DNA of 64,000 nucleotides from Actinomyces sp. oral taxon 171 str. F0337. Its GTDB lineage: Bacteria; Actinomycetota; Actinomycetes; Actinomycetales; Actinomycetaceae. Under the pieces are notes generated by a model that saw only the letters and a list, made by a program, of their open reading frames with translations, searched no databases and was not told where the DNA came from. The stretch lies in the NCBI RefSeq assembly GCF_005696555.1, contig NZ_CP040005.1, forward strand, positions 2,976,001-3,040,000. The letters run 5' to 3'. Position numbers and translations under genes: made by a program. Positions 38,592-47,579 of the stretch are shown here, piece after piece (within the stretch, counting starts at the first letter, position 1; each line of letters starts with the position of its first letter).

Positions 38592-39451
38592 CGACCAGCG
38601 CCGCACTCTCCTCCGTCCCCGCCGTTGCTGCTCCAACCTCGGATCATGGCTCGACCGGTTCCCGGCAGTCATCCGCACCTGGCTTCCTGACGGCCGTGGG
38701 CGTCGAGATCCTCAAGATGCGTCGGCTGCGCACGCCCTTGATCACGACGCTGATCGTCGGCACATCGGCGGCTTTGTGCAGCATGAACCTGTTCAGCACA
38801 TCGTTCACGGCCTTCCTCCACGACCCGAGTGCGATGCCGTGGGCACGGCTGTTACTGATGACGTGCTTTTACAACGCGATGATCGGGCCGATCCTCGTCT
38901 CGGTGCTCGCCAGTCGGCAGACGGATATCGAGCACACCGGCTCCGGCTGGAACCTGGCCGCCACCTCCGGCCTGACACCGGGGACCCTGTGCCGGGCCAA
39001 GCTCGCGGCGCTGTCACTCCTCATCGTCCCAGCCGTGACGGTTCAGAGTCTGGGCATCATCATGCTCGCCCGCTTCAGAGGACTGACGGTAGCGCTCGAT
39101 GTCGGCCCCTGGGCCACCTACACGACCCTCCTCATCTGCGTGGACCTGGCCACGTGCGCCTACTTCCTGTGGCTCGCAACTGTGGTGGAGAACCAGCTGA
39201 TCGTCATGAGCACAGGATTGCTCAGTGGCTTCATCGGAATCTTCACCCTGCTCGTACCACCGGAGATAGTCCGATGGACCCCCTGGGGGTACTACGCCCT
39301 CATCACTCCCGCCGCCAGGAGCGCCTCCACAGGCTCTCAAACGGCCGTCACATACATTGACGTCCCGGCGGGGTGGATCGCCGGATTCCTCATCCTGACA
39401 GCCCTCATATTCACCGTTGTCACCCACCGGCTCAACAGGATCGAGAGGTAG
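38588..39451 (+). CDS. ABC-2 type permease (LanE-like)
   Basis: A 287-residue membrane protein with about six hydrophobic helices after a 45-residue soluble start. FLTAVGVEILKMRRLRTPL before the first helix is typical of lantibiotic-immunity permeases. GTG 38588 overlaps the ATPase stop. It forms a heterodimer with the next permease (inferred). Confidence 0.85.
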   Translation: MTTSAALSSVPAVAAPTSDHGSTGSRQSSAPGFLTAVGVEILKMRRLRTPLITTLIVGTSAALCSMNLFSTSFTAFLHDPSAMPWARLLLMTCFYNAMIGPILVSVLASRQTDIEHTGSGWNLAATSGLTPGTLCRAKLAALSLLIVPAVTVQSLGIIMLARFRGLTVALDVGPWATYTTLLICVDLATCAYFLWLATVVENQLIVMSTGLLSGFIGIFTLLVPPEIVRWTPWGYYALITPAARSASTGSQTAVTYIDVPAGWIAGFLILTALIFTVVTHRLNRIER

Positions 39452-39456
39452 CCCCC

Positions 39457-40263
39457 GTGAGCACTCCTGCACGTACCCCCGCCACGGCCCGCAGCGCGGG
39501 CAACGGTGGTTTCCCGTCCCTGCTGGCCTCCGAGATCATCAAGCTCAAGCGCTCCTCGGTGTGGGTGGTGGCCGTCCTGCTGCCGCTGCTCGCAGTTGTC
39601 ACCGGCACCTTCAACTTCTACCGAAATCAGGGGGACTTCTCCGCGGAATGGGGAGTTCTGACATCCCAGATATCCTTGTTCTACTCGATGTTCTTCTGCT
39701 CGCTGGGTGTGGCCCTGCTGGCCTCCGCCGCCTGGCGGATGGAGCACCGGGGCACGAGCTGGAACGCCATGCGGACCTCCGCGCACTCCCCGGTGTCCGT
39801 CGTTCTCGCCAAGACCCTGGTCATTCTGCTTCCGGTGCTGACCATGCAAGTGGCGTTCATCGTGCTGGCATGGATCTCAGGAGCATTCGTGATGGGTCTC
39901 GGTCCCGCAATGCCCGGCACCATCGTCGCCTCAAATCTGCTGGCAGTGGTCAGCATCATCCCGCTCATCGCCCTGCAGTCACTACTGAGCATGCTCATGC
40001 GGTCCTTCGCCGCACCGGTGGCACTGGGTTTCGTCGGCTGCGTCATCGGATTCGGCCTGCTAGCGGCACAGAGCTCTCTGGCCTACGCCACTCCCCAAGG
40101 GCTTGTCAGCATGACGCTGTCTCTGGGATCGACAGCCATGACGACGGCCGGGGAACTGGACGCGGCGAGCACGCTTCCTCTCCTGCTCTCCACCGTCGGC
40201 GTGGGCGCTGTCATGTGGGGTCTGCTGGTCCTCGTCGCCCGCCGAACCGGCGGCGTGCGCTAG
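39457..40263 (+). CDS. ABC-2 type permease (LanG-like)
   Basis: A 268-residue permease of the same class: LLASEIIKLKRSSVWVVAVL opens it and about six helices follow, with RMEHRGTSWNAMRTSAHSP in the loop typical of LanG/MrsG proteins. GTG 39457 lies five bases after the previous stop, with GAGAGG upstream. No lantibiotic synthesis genes lie nearby, so it is probably a resistance exporter. Confidence 0.85.
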   Translation: MSTPARTPATARSAGNGGFPSLLASEIIKLKRSSVWVVAVLLPLLAVVTGTFNFYRNQGDFSAEWGVLTSQISLFYSMFFCSLGVALLASAAWRMEHRGTSWNAMRTSAHSPVSVVLAKTLVILLPVLTMQVAFIVLAWISGAFVMGLGPAMPGTIVASNLLAVVSIIPLIALQSLLSMLMRSFAAPVALGFVGCVIGFGLLAAQSSLAYATPQGLVSMTLSLGSTAMTTAGELDAASTLPLLLSTVGVGAVMWGLLVLVARRTGGVR

Positions 40264-40290
40264 CAGCAACCCAGCGCACCCGCCCAGCTC

Positions 40291-41295
40291 TCACCCGGCC
40301 TTGGCGAAGTGGTTGAGCAGGGAGTCGATGTCCTGTCGCATGCGGCCCCAGCGCACAACGTGGGCGCCAGTGTCCTCGTAGCGTTCGTAGCTGATGCCTG
40401 CATCGTCGAGCGCCTTCCCGAAGCGCTGCTGGCTGGGCAGGACGACGCTCTCGTAGCGATCGCTCTCGGTACCGGAGACCAGGAAGACGCGCTTGCCGCG
40501 GTAGCTCTCCACGTGCTCGACCGGGTTGTCGGCACTCACCCGCGCCTGGTCCCACGGAATCCCGTAGATGGTGCCGCCCTTGAGGTCGGTGGCGCCGGCG
40601 GTGAAGTTCGCCCAGTGGACCACCGCACCCTCCTGGATGCGCAGGTCGGCCGGCCCCGAGTGGCTGGAGACCGACCCGAAGAGCTCGGGGTGCTTCGCGG
40701 CGTACTTCAAGGCCCCGAAGCCACCCATCGAGAAGCCGGAGACCGCGCGGCCGGAGGCCTGCCCGGTGGTGGAGAAGGTGGCATCGACCCAGGGGATGAG
40801 CTCCTTGATGTGGAAGGTCTCCCAGTTGCGCGGCCCCACGTTGGAGGACTCGGGGTCGGAGTACCAGCCGGCCGCCCCGCCGTCGGGCATGACGACGATG
40901 AGGTCGCGGCCTGCGGTGTGGTTGCGGATGTCGTACTTCGTGTCGAAGGTCGAGTAGTTCTCACCGCCGCCATGCAGCAGGAAGAGCACCGGGTAGCGGC
41001 GCGAGATGTCGTAGCCGTCGGGAAGCAGCACGTTGACCCTCGGCAGCAAGCCGACCGACGACGTGGCCAGCTTGTAGTACTGCATGCGGCCGTGGTCCTC
41101 GTGCTCGGCCACGGTGAGGGCGGCCTGCGCCGGGGCCGATCCGGCGACGACGGCGCCGCCCCCGATGACGGAGGCGGCGGCGAGCCCGCCCACCCCCTTG
41201 AGCAGGGTCCGTCGGCTGAGCCGGTGGGCGTAGACGTGGCCGGGCCGGAGGTGGGCTGGAGGGTCGGTGGGTGTGGTCTGTGCACTGAGAGGCAT
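40291..41295 (-). CDS. Tat-exported alpha/beta-hydrolase esterase (esterase D/antigen-85-like)
   Basis: A 334-residue secreted enzyme. A twin-arginine signal (HRLSRRTLLKGVGG, cleaved near AQA) precedes an esterase domain: LLHGGGENYSTFD, a nucleophile elbow GFSMGGFGALKYA, and acid and histidine partners near VSGTESD and TGAHVV. It resembles tributyrin/S-formylglutathione-hydrolase-type esterases. The substrate is unknown. AAGGA precedes ATG 41295. TATAGT near 41455 is a candidate -10. The gene converges with the LanG-like permease. Confidence 0.86.
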   Translation of the reverse strand: MPLSAQTTPTDPPAHLRPGHVYAHRLSRRTLLKGVGGLAAASVIGGGAVVAGSAPAQAALTVAEHEDHGRMQYYKLATSSVGLLPRVNVLLPDGYDISRRYPVLFLLHGGGENYSTFDTKYDIRNHTAGRDLIVVMPDGGAAGWYSDPESSNVGPRNWETFHIKELIPWVDATFSTTGQASGRAVSGFSMGGFGALKYAAKHPELFGSVSSHSGPADLRIQEGAVVHWANFTAGATDLKGGTIYGIPWDQARVSADNPVEHVESYRGKRVFLVSGTESDRYESVVLPSQQRFGKALDDAGISYERYEDTGAHVVRWGRMRQDIDSLLNHFAKAG

Positions 41296-41502
41296 GGCGT
41301 GTCCTTGGGTGGTCGACAGTGACGGGATTGGCGGGGCGGACCGCCCGCCCCGAGGTCCGGTCGGCCGACGGACACCGGCCGACCCTTGCAACAGGGCCTC
41401 ACGAAGGCACCGCCATCGGCACCCACCTATGAGACCTGATTCACACTATACGCCAACCAAGCGGTTAATAATACCCCCTGTCGAAGTCCACTCCCCGAGA
41501 GC

Positions 41503-41634
41503 TCAGCCGTCGAGCAGGGCACGCAGATTGCGCACGTAGCGCTCGAAGGCGACCCGCCCCTCAGAAGTCAGCGCCAGGTAGGTGGCAGGACTGCGCCCGG
41601 AGCAGGTCTTGTTCTGGTAGTCGGCCCTCTTTAG
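41503..41634 (-). pseudogene. C-terminal remnant of a winged-helix regulator
   Basis: On the minus strand the reading ADYQNKTCSGRSPATYLALT then EGRVAFERYVRNLRALLDG and stop matches the C-terminus of MarR/HTH_34-type winged-helix repressors (RRPATWLSLTPEGRAAFERY). The helix-turn-helix part is gone. The perfect palindrome at 41632-41650 abuts the fragment, as if a deletion had joined the old operator to the last third of the gene. Confidence 0.6.
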
Positions 41635-41650
41635 TTTGCGTCGCAAACTA
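41632..41650. promoter_or_regulatory. Perfect 9+1+9 palindromic operator-like site
   Basis: TAGTTTGCG-T-CGCAAACTA. It has the size and symmetry of a winged-helix or TetR operator and lies about 70 bases upstream of the -10 of the flippase gene, where it could still be bound by another regulator. Confidence 0.5.
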
Positions 41651-41731
41651 CTTCGAGTAGGACACCCGTTGCCGCGCGGTTCCTTCCGGCGTACGAGGGT
41701 TTGCACAGGCACGCCCCTTAGAATCGGCGTC

Positions 41732-44689
41732 ATGACAGATGCGGCACCAGGCTCGCCTCCGCCGGTCGGCGACCTCGACCACGCCTCGACGGTCACCGAG
41801 CCTCCCAGCGAGCCCCCCACAGCCGTCGTCCAGCAGGAACCTGCGGCCCCCAGCCCGTCAGCCGTCTCCGCGACCTCGGCACTTTCGGCCGAGTCAGCCT
41901 CCACCTCGCCGGTCGGCCTCCCCGTCATCGGGGTCGCCCCCATGGCCGAGCCCACCCCGACCTCCGACCACACCACGCCCCGCTCGACGACGCTCCTGGT
42001 GGACACCACCGCGCACCGCCTGCGCCGCACCGAGGACCTGCTCGACCTGACCCTGACGCTTCTGGGCATCTTCGCCGTCCTCGTTCTGGCCATCTACGCC
42101 CGCGAGACCACCACCGGCGTCACCCAGGACGTCCAGAACGCCCTGGCGGTGGTGCTGCGCCGCATCCTCGTCTTCCCCCTGCAGACCATTGAGGGCCTGA
42201 CCACCTTCATCGTGCCGTTGGCCGTCCTGCTGGACCGCCTCCTGCGCCGCTCCTGGCGCTCCTGCGGCCAGGCCGTCCTGTCGGGGATCGCCGGCCACTC
42301 GGTCGCCGCCGCCGCAATGACCGGTCTCGTGGCCTGGGGCCCCACCGCCCTGGTCATGGGACTGACGGTCACCGCCTCGGGCACCGCCCAGCTGGGCGTC
42401 TCCACCGTCTTCGCCTCCATGGCGGGTCTGCTCACGGGCGCCGGCGACCGCAACAGCTCGACCGTGATGCGCTCGGGCTGGGCGGCCCTGTTGGTGGTCC
42501 TCGGCATGGCCGTCCTGCGCGGCGCCCTGACTCTGCCGGGGGCGGTGCTGTCACTACTGCTGGGCCGCGTCGTCGGCCTGCTGGTCCGTTACGTCTTCGG
42601 CGTGGAGGACCGCCGCGCCCACGGGGTCACGCTCGTGCGCGCCCTGCGCCGGGCCGGGATCGACGCCGTGCGCGTGGTCCGCATGGACCGTGCCCCTGAG
42701 GCGCGCGCCTGGGTCGTCACCACCGACGCCCCCCTGGGCTATACCGAGCAGGTGCGCGAGCAGGCGCGCGAGAACCCGCCGGACCCGCCCCCGGAGGAGC
42801 CGGCGAGCCTCGAGCCCCCCACCGGGGACGTCTCCACCCCCGCCGACGGACAGGTCACCGACGCGGCCACTGGTCCATCGAGCGGGACGCCCGCCTCCCC
42901 CCTCGACCCGACACCGTCAGACACGGCGGGCCCGGGCGGCGCAGCGGGCGCGAACACGATCAGGCCGGCCGCCGACGTCGATCTGGCCGCGGTCCTGGCC
43001 GAGGCCTCCAGCGACGCCCTGTCCCAGGAGCGGGCCTCGGTCCACCGGATGTACGCCGTGTGGGACTCGGCCGGCGAGCGCCGCAACGTCACCCTCCTCG
43101 ACGCCGACCGGCAGGTGGCCGGGTTCCTCTCCAACATCTGGGACCAGATCCGCGTCAGGGGCCTGTCCCCCACCCGCGACCTGTCCCTGCGCCCGGCCGC
43201 CGAGCACGCCGCCCTCATGACGATGGAGGCCCGCCGCGCCCGCGTGCGCACCCCCGGCCTGCTGGGTATGGCCGAGGCCGCCGAGTCCGTGCTTCTCGTG
43301 ACCGATCACGTCGTCGGCGCCCGGTCCATCAGCGACCTGGGGGCCGAGGTGGACGACGACGTCCTGGACCAGCTGTGGAGCCAGCTCCAGCGCGCTCACG
43401 CCGCAGGTCTGGCCCACGGGAGCATCGACGCCTCGAGCGTCGTCGTCGATGCGGCCGGGCGACTGTGGCTCCTGGACTGGGCCTCGGGCGAGACGATCTC
43501 CTCCGAGCTCTCCCGCCGCGTGGACCTGGCTCAGGCACTGGCACTGACGGCGCTGACGGTCGGCGCCGAGCGGGCCATCGACGCCGCCTCCCGCTCACTG
43601 ACCACCGCGCAGCTGGCCTCGATCGCCCCCATGCTTCAGCGGGTGGTGCTGCCGCGCCAGACCCGCGAGGTCATGGGGCGGCGCGGCGCGAACCGACAGG
43701 TCCTCCAGGACCTGCGTGACGCCCTCGTGGCGCTCACCCCCACGGCCGACGCCGAGCCGGCCCGCCTCAACCGCTTCTCCACGCGCACCGTCCTCATGGC
43801 CGTGGTGGCGCTGGTGGCGGTGTGGACGCTGCTGGCGCAGCTGGACTTCCAGCAGGTCTCCACCGCCGTCTCGCAGGCCAATGTCTGGTGGATGCTGGCG
43901 GCCCTGGCCTTCTCGGTGGCGACATACGTGGGCGCGGGGCTCACGCTGGTGGCCTTCAGCCCCGAGCGGCTCTCCCTGTGGCGCTCCACCGAGGTGCACC
44001 TGGCCAGCGCCGTCGTCTCGCTCGTGGCCCCGGCCGGTGTGGGCGGCGCGGCCATCAACCTGCGCTTTCTCAACCGCAAGGGGGTGCCCACTGCGGTCGG
44101 CGTGGCTACGGTGGCCCTGGTCCAGGTGGTCCAGTTCGTCGTCACCGTGGTGCTGCTCGTGGTGCTGGCGGCCATGACCGGCCAGTCCACGGGACTGACC
44201 CTGCCGTCGGGCTGGGTCCTGGTGGCGGCGGGCGCCGTCGTCGTGGTGGCGGCGGTCATCCTGACCATCCCCAAGGCGCGCACCTGGGCGTGGGCCAAGA
44301 TCGAGCCCACCTACCGCCAGGTGTGGCCGCGGCTCGTGTGGGTCATGTCCAATCCGATGCGTCTTGCTCTGGGCGTGGGCGGCGCGCTCATGCTGACCCT
44401 GTCCTACATCCTGTCCTTCAGCGCGAGCCTGTGGGCCTTCGGCTACACGGTGCCCTTCGCGGTCCTGGCCATCACCTACCTGGCCTCCAACACGGTGGGT
44501 TCGATCGTGCCCTCCCCCGGCGGTATCGGGCCGGTCGAGCTCGCCCTGACCGCCGGGCTCGTCGCCGCCGGCGTCCCCTACGGGGTGGCGCTGTCCACGG
44601 CGATCGTCTACCGCCTGGTGACCTTCTGGATCCCGATCCCGGTGGGCTGGCTCAGCCTCCAGCGCCTCCAGAAGGTCGGGGACCTGTAG
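41732..44689 (+). CDS. Pseudokinase-like / LPG-synthase-TM flippase fusion membrane protein
   Basis: A 985-residue protein. A Pro/Ser-rich start is followed by membrane helices (about residues 100-290), a Pro-rich linker and a kinase-like region (about 430-690). The last 290 residues form a lysylphosphatidylglycerol-synthase transmembrane (UPF0104) domain with SPGGIGPVE near the end. In the kinase-like part HGSIDASSVVVD (about residue 562) stands where kinases have HGDxxxxN, so the catalytic Asp and Asn are replaced, while LLDW (DFG/IDW position) remains. TAGAAT (41719-41724) ends seven bases before ATG 41732, so it is probably leaderless. It likely moves a lipid or glycolipid across the membrane. 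Confidence 0.8.
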   Translation: MTDAAPGSPPPVGDLDHASTVTEPPSEPPTAVVQQEPAAPSPSAVSATSALSAESASTSPVGLPVIGVAPMAEPTPTSDHTTPRSTTLLVDTTAHRLRRTEDLLDLTLTLLGIFAVLVLAIYARETTTGVTQDVQNALAVVLRRILVFPLQTIEGLTTFIVPLAVLLDRLLRRSWRSCGQAVLSGIAGHSVAAAAMTGLVAWGPTALVMGLTVTASGTAQLGVSTVFASMAGLLTGAGDRNSSTVMRSGWAALLVVLGMAVLRGALTLPGAVLSLLLGRVVGLLVRYVFGVEDRRAHGVTLVRALRRAGIDAVRVVRMDRAPEARAWVVTTDAPLGYTEQVREQARENPPDPPPEEPASLEPPTGDVSTPADGQVTDAATGPSSGTPASPLDPTPSDTAGPGGAAGANTIRPAADVDLAAVLAEASSDALSQERASVHRMYAVWDSAGERRNVTLLDADRQVAGFLSNIWDQIRVRGLSPTRDLSLRPAAEHAALMTMEARRARVRTPGLLGMAEAAESVLLVTDHVVGARSISDLGAEVDDDVLDQLWSQLQRAHAAGLAHGSIDASSVVVDAAGRLWLLDWASGETISSELSRRVDLAQALALTALTVGAERAIDAASRSLTTAQLASIAPMLQRVVLPRQTREVMGRRGANRQVLQDLRDALVALTPTADAEPARLNRFSTRTVLMAVVALVAVWTLLAQLDFQQVSTAVSQANVWWMLAALAFSVATYVGAGLTLVAFSPERLSLWRSTEVHLASAVVSLVAPAGVGGAAINLRFLNRKGVPTAVGVATVALVQVVQFVVTVVLLVVLAAMTGQSTGLTLPSGWVLVAAGAVVVVAAVILTIPKARTWAWAKIEPTYRQVWPRLVWVMSNPMRLALGVGGALMLTLSYILSFSASLWAFGYTVPFAVLAITYLASNTVGSIVPSPGGIGPVELALTAGLVAAGVPYGVALSTAIVYRLVTFWIPIPVGWLSLQRLQKVGDL

Positions 44690-45120
44690 GCCCGCCGACG
44701 ACGGGGCACAGCGCCCGCTACAACCAGCGCGCCGAGCCGCAGCCAGGTCCCGCGAACACCTCACCCGTACCGCACGAGGGTCGGGGGCTACTGGGGAAGG
44801 CTCGGGTGCACTCCCCGTAGGTGGGGGGCTGGTGCAGTACGCACAACCCCCGGCCGGTACGACCCGAGGCTCGTGGAGCACACCCGTCTCAGTCCTGGGT
44901 CACGGCGGCACCCCGCCCGGCCCGAGCTCAAGGGCGCCGCCTGAGCGCGGTAGAATCTCTGGGACGCCGCGAACTCTCCACAATGAACCACTCATCTCCC
45001 AAAAAACACCAAACAGAAGTAACTTGCCACTTAGTTTGTCCATCAATTTTGCCACAGCACAACAGAAAACAGACATAAAGTGGTATGGACTCCAGCGCGA
45101 AAGTTAGGGAGCAGTAGTCA
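44690..45120. other. Intergenic region shading into an AT-rich islet
   Basis: The first 250 bases are GC-rich without features. TAGAAT (44951-44956) is a candidate -10. From about 44980 the sequence becomes AT-rich and includes an open frame of 31 codons from ATG 44983 with no ribosome-binding site. Confidence 0.4.
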
Positions 45121-45552
45121 GTGTCTCCTGGAAGTTTGGGAGGAATAGTCGTCAACGTCACGTTCGGCACACTTATTGTCATTGCTGGCGCTCTACCTTG
45201 GTGGAGAAGGATCGTTCGAGGCGCCAACCAGCAAGAAATCCGCCGACGTTGGCGAACGCCCATCAGTACGATATCAATCGGCATTATGACGTATCTATGG
45301 ATGTACACACTGGTTGATGCGCACACCACGAACGCGAGTGGCGATATCGTTCTCTGCGGAAACAGCTATTCTTTCATGCTTGATAGCAACCTAGAGCACA
45401 CTGAAGGCTTACCACATGCATGCATTGTGCACAGCCGGATCGCCATCGGGCTACTAGTCCTGAGCGCATTCCTTGTCCTACTGATAGAGCGATGGATTCT
45501 CCATCTCGTGTTCGCGAGGTCGCACCTTCCGCCTCACCAACGCAAGACATGA
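45121..45552 (+). CDS. Hypothetical three-helix membrane protein in an AT-rich islet
   Basis: A 143-residue protein with three hydrophobic segments (IVVNVTFGTLIVIAGALPWW, ISTISIGIMTYLWMYTLV, IGLLVLSAFLVLLIERWIL) and two cysteines in the central loop (LCGNSY, HACIVH), possibly a disulfide outside the cell. GTG 45121 has AGGGAG about ten bases upstream. Base composition is far less GC-rich than all neighbours, which suggests acquisition. No family recognised. Confidence 0.6.
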   Translation: MSPGSLGGIVVNVTFGTLIVIAGALPWWRRIVRGANQQEIRRRWRTPISTISIGIMTYLWMYTLVDAHTTNASGDIVLCGNSYSFMLDSNLEHTEGLPHACIVHSRIAIGLLVLSAFLVLLIERWILHLVFARSHLPPHQRKT

Positions 45553-45565
45553 GGCACGGCCAGAA

Positions 45566-45601
45566 GGGCGGGCCGAGTACAGAGTGCACCTCGGCCCGCC
45601 C
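45566..45601. terminator. Bidirectional hairpin terminator
   Basis: GGGCGGGCCGAG (45566-45577) pairs perfectly with CTCGGCCCGCCC (45590-45601) around a 12-base loop between two convergent genes. Confidence 0.8.
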
Positions 45602-45622
45602 GCTGACTCGATGACTACGCGC

Positions 45623-47449
45623 CTACTCGTTGCCGTGGCAGGTCAGTCCTTTCTTGGGCATGGTGCCGGAGATCAGGTAGGCGTCGACGGCGTCGTTGAC
45701 GCAGGAGGCGTCGCCGCCGTAGGCGGTGTGCCCGTTGCCCTCCCAGGTCAGCAACTGGCCGGAGTCGAGCTGCTCGGCGAGGGACTTCGACCAGGCGTAC
45801 GGAGTGGCCGGGTCCCCGGTGGTGCCCACCACGAGGATCGGCGCGGCGCCGCGGGCGTGGATCTGCGCGGGCTTGCGGGTCCCGTTGTGCCCCCACACGC
45901 TGCACACCAGGTCCATGCCGACCGCGGAGTCCGCAAAGATCGGGGCCTCGCGCTTGGCCTGCTCGTACTGAGCGGCCCAGGTCGTCGTGTCACCCTCCAC
46001 CGGGTAGTCCAGGCAGGTGATCGCCTGGAAGGCGCCGCCGCCGTCATCCTTCGAGGAGGAATCCTGCTCCTCGGAGGCCGCGAAGGCCGAGCCGTCGCGG
46101 TGGTTGATGGCCTGGTCGAGGGCCTTGGTCAGAGGCGGCCAGTTCTGCTCGGTGGTGTAGAGGTACTCGCTCAGGGCAGTGACGATGTCCGCGCCGGTCA
46201 CGGTGCGCTTCGGGTCACCGGTCGCCAGGGGGGTGCTGTTGGCGGAGGTGATGAGGTCGCGGATCTGCTGGACTCCGGCGTCGGTGCCGCCGCTCAGCGG
46301 GCAGCCGCTGGAGGACTGGCAGTAGTCGACGTAGGTGCGCAGCGCCTGCTCGAAGCCCTTGGCCTGCCCCAGTCCCTGCTCAGCGAGGGACAGGGAGGGG
46401 TCGATGGCGCCGTCGAGCACGATGCGCCCCGTGTTGCCGGGGAAGGTCTCGGCGTAGACGGAGGCGAGGTAGGTGCCGTAGGAGAAGCCCAGGTAGTTCA
46501 GCTTCTCCTGACCGGCCAGCGCCCGCAGGATGTCGAGGTCCCGGGCCGCGGAGACGGTGTCGACGTGGTCGAGCAGGGCGGCGGGCTCGGTATTGGATCC
46601 GCACTGCTTGGACAGCTCCTGGAAGGACTGCCGGGTCGACTCCGCCCACTCCTCGTAGGACTCGCCGCCCGAGGCGGTCCCCGCGGAGGGCGTACTGCCT
46701 GCGGACGGCGTACCCGTGGCCGACGGCTCGGCGGGGCTGGAGGATGAGTCGTCGTCGCTGGAGCAGGTGATGGCCGTGGAGGAGCCAACCCCGCGCGGGT
46801 CGAAGCCGATGATGTCGTAGGCACTGAGCAGATCGGGGCTGAAGGCGTTGCCCGCCCGCTCGGCGAAGGAGACCCCGGAGTCACCGGGGCCACCGGGGTT
46901 GATGAACAGGGCGCCCTGCGAGTGGCCGCCGGTGGCGGCGCGCTTCTTCACGGCGATCGAGATGGTCTCGCCCTTGGGGTTGGCGTAGTCGAGGGGAACG
47001 GTGATGACGGCGCAGCTGAAGGTGGCCGTGTCGGTCTCCTCGGAGGAGTCGGCCGTCCCGGTCGCGTCGGTCGCGCTCTCCGAGCTCGGGGTGGCGGTTG
47101 CCTGCGCCGAGGCCGTGGCGGCGGCCGTCATGGAGGCACTCGCCTGGGCGGTCTTCTCGGAGGCCTTCTCCACGCCGTCGGTGGCGGCACAGGGGTACCA
47201 GTTGACGGCCTGGCGGTAGAAAGACTCCAGGCCGGAAGGAATCGGGCCCGCGACGGTGGCCGAGCCGCCCGCTGCGGGGGCCAGTCCCGTCCCGCAAGCG
47301 CTCAGGCACCCGCCGACGAGGACCGCCAGGACACCGATGCCCGTGCGACGACGGCGCGGCGAGCCGCCTGCCATCGAGGACTGCGCGGACGCCTGCGCCG
47401 CGATGGCGCGCCCTGAATCGACCGGGCGCTGCCTTACTGTTCTTGTCAT
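45623..47449 (-). CDS. Secreted alpha/beta-hydrolase lipoprotein (TAP-like proteinase)
   Basis: A 608-residue lipoprotein peptidase. The lipobox LSACGTG follows a basic, hydrophobic signal. The hydrolase domain shows INPGGPGDSGVSF, the nucleophile elbow LGFSYGTYLASVYAETFP and a C-terminal TAP-like region (ILVVGTTGDPATPYAWSKSL, GHTAYGG), as in Streptomyces tripeptidyl aminopeptidases. Two Ser/Ala/Thr-rich inserts are present. ATG 47449 is favoured because TAGGAT (47457-47462) ends seven bases before it with no Shine-Dalgarno; MAGGSPRRRR (47374) is a shorter alternative. It probably releases peptides outside the cell. Confidence 0.86.
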   Translation of the reverse strand: MTRTVRQRPVDSGRAIAAQASAQSSMAGGSPRRRRTGIGVLAVLVGGCLSACGTGLAPAAGGSATVAGPIPSGLESFYRQAVNWYPCAATDGVEKASEKTAQASASMTAAATASAQATATPSSESATDATGTADSSEETDTATFSCAVITVPLDYANPKGETISIAVKKRAATGGHSQGALFINPGGPGDSGVSFAERAGNAFSPDLLSAYDIIGFDPRGVGSSTAITCSSDDDSSSSPAEPSATGTPSAGSTPSAGTASGGESYEEWAESTRQSFQELSKQCGSNTEPAALLDHVDTVSAARDLDILRALAGQEKLNYLGFSYGTYLASVYAETFPGNTGRIVLDGAIDPSLSLAEQGLGQAKGFEQALRTYVDYCQSSSGCPLSGGTDAGVQQIRDLITSANSTPLATGDPKRTVTGADIVTALSEYLYTTEQNWPPLTKALDQAINHRDGSAFAASEEQDSSSKDDGGGAFQAITCLDYPVEGDTTTWAAQYEQAKREAPIFADSAVGMDLVCSVWGHNGTRKPAQIHARGAAPILVVGTTGDPATPYAWSKSLAEQLDSGQLLTWEGNGHTAYGGDASCVNDAVDAYLISGTMPKKGLTCHGNE

Positions 47450-47493
47450 GCCCGGCATCCTACGAATACCACCTGTGTCCCCCATGTGTTCGT

Positions 47494-47541
47494 AGGGTAA
47501 GTCACGCGTTCGTACCCTCTCCCCCTCGAACGCTCGACATA
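47494..47541. repeat. 48-bp intergenic repeat, copy 2
   Basis: 41 of 48 bases match 19181-19228. The nested pairs are AGGGTA/TACCCT and CGTTCG/CGAACG. As in copy 1, it lies between the 3' end of one minus-strand gene and the 5' end of the next. Confidence 0.75.
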
Positions 47542-47547
47542 CAGCAC

Positions 47548-47578
47548 GCCCGCAAGGAGCGGCCCCGCCCCTGCGGGC
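47548..47578 (-). terminator. Hairpin after the inositol monophosphatase gene
   Basis: GCCCGCA (47548-47554) pairs with TGCGGGC (47572-47578) directly after the stop codon; the internal GCGG/CCGC bases could extend the fold. There is no T-run. Confidence 0.45.
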
Positions 47579-47579
47579 C

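Noticed and set aside
44983..45078. 31-residue ORF in the AT-rich islet
   Set aside because: It has no ribosome-binding site and no usable -10 spacing for a leaderless start. It was kept only as a note in the intergenic entry.
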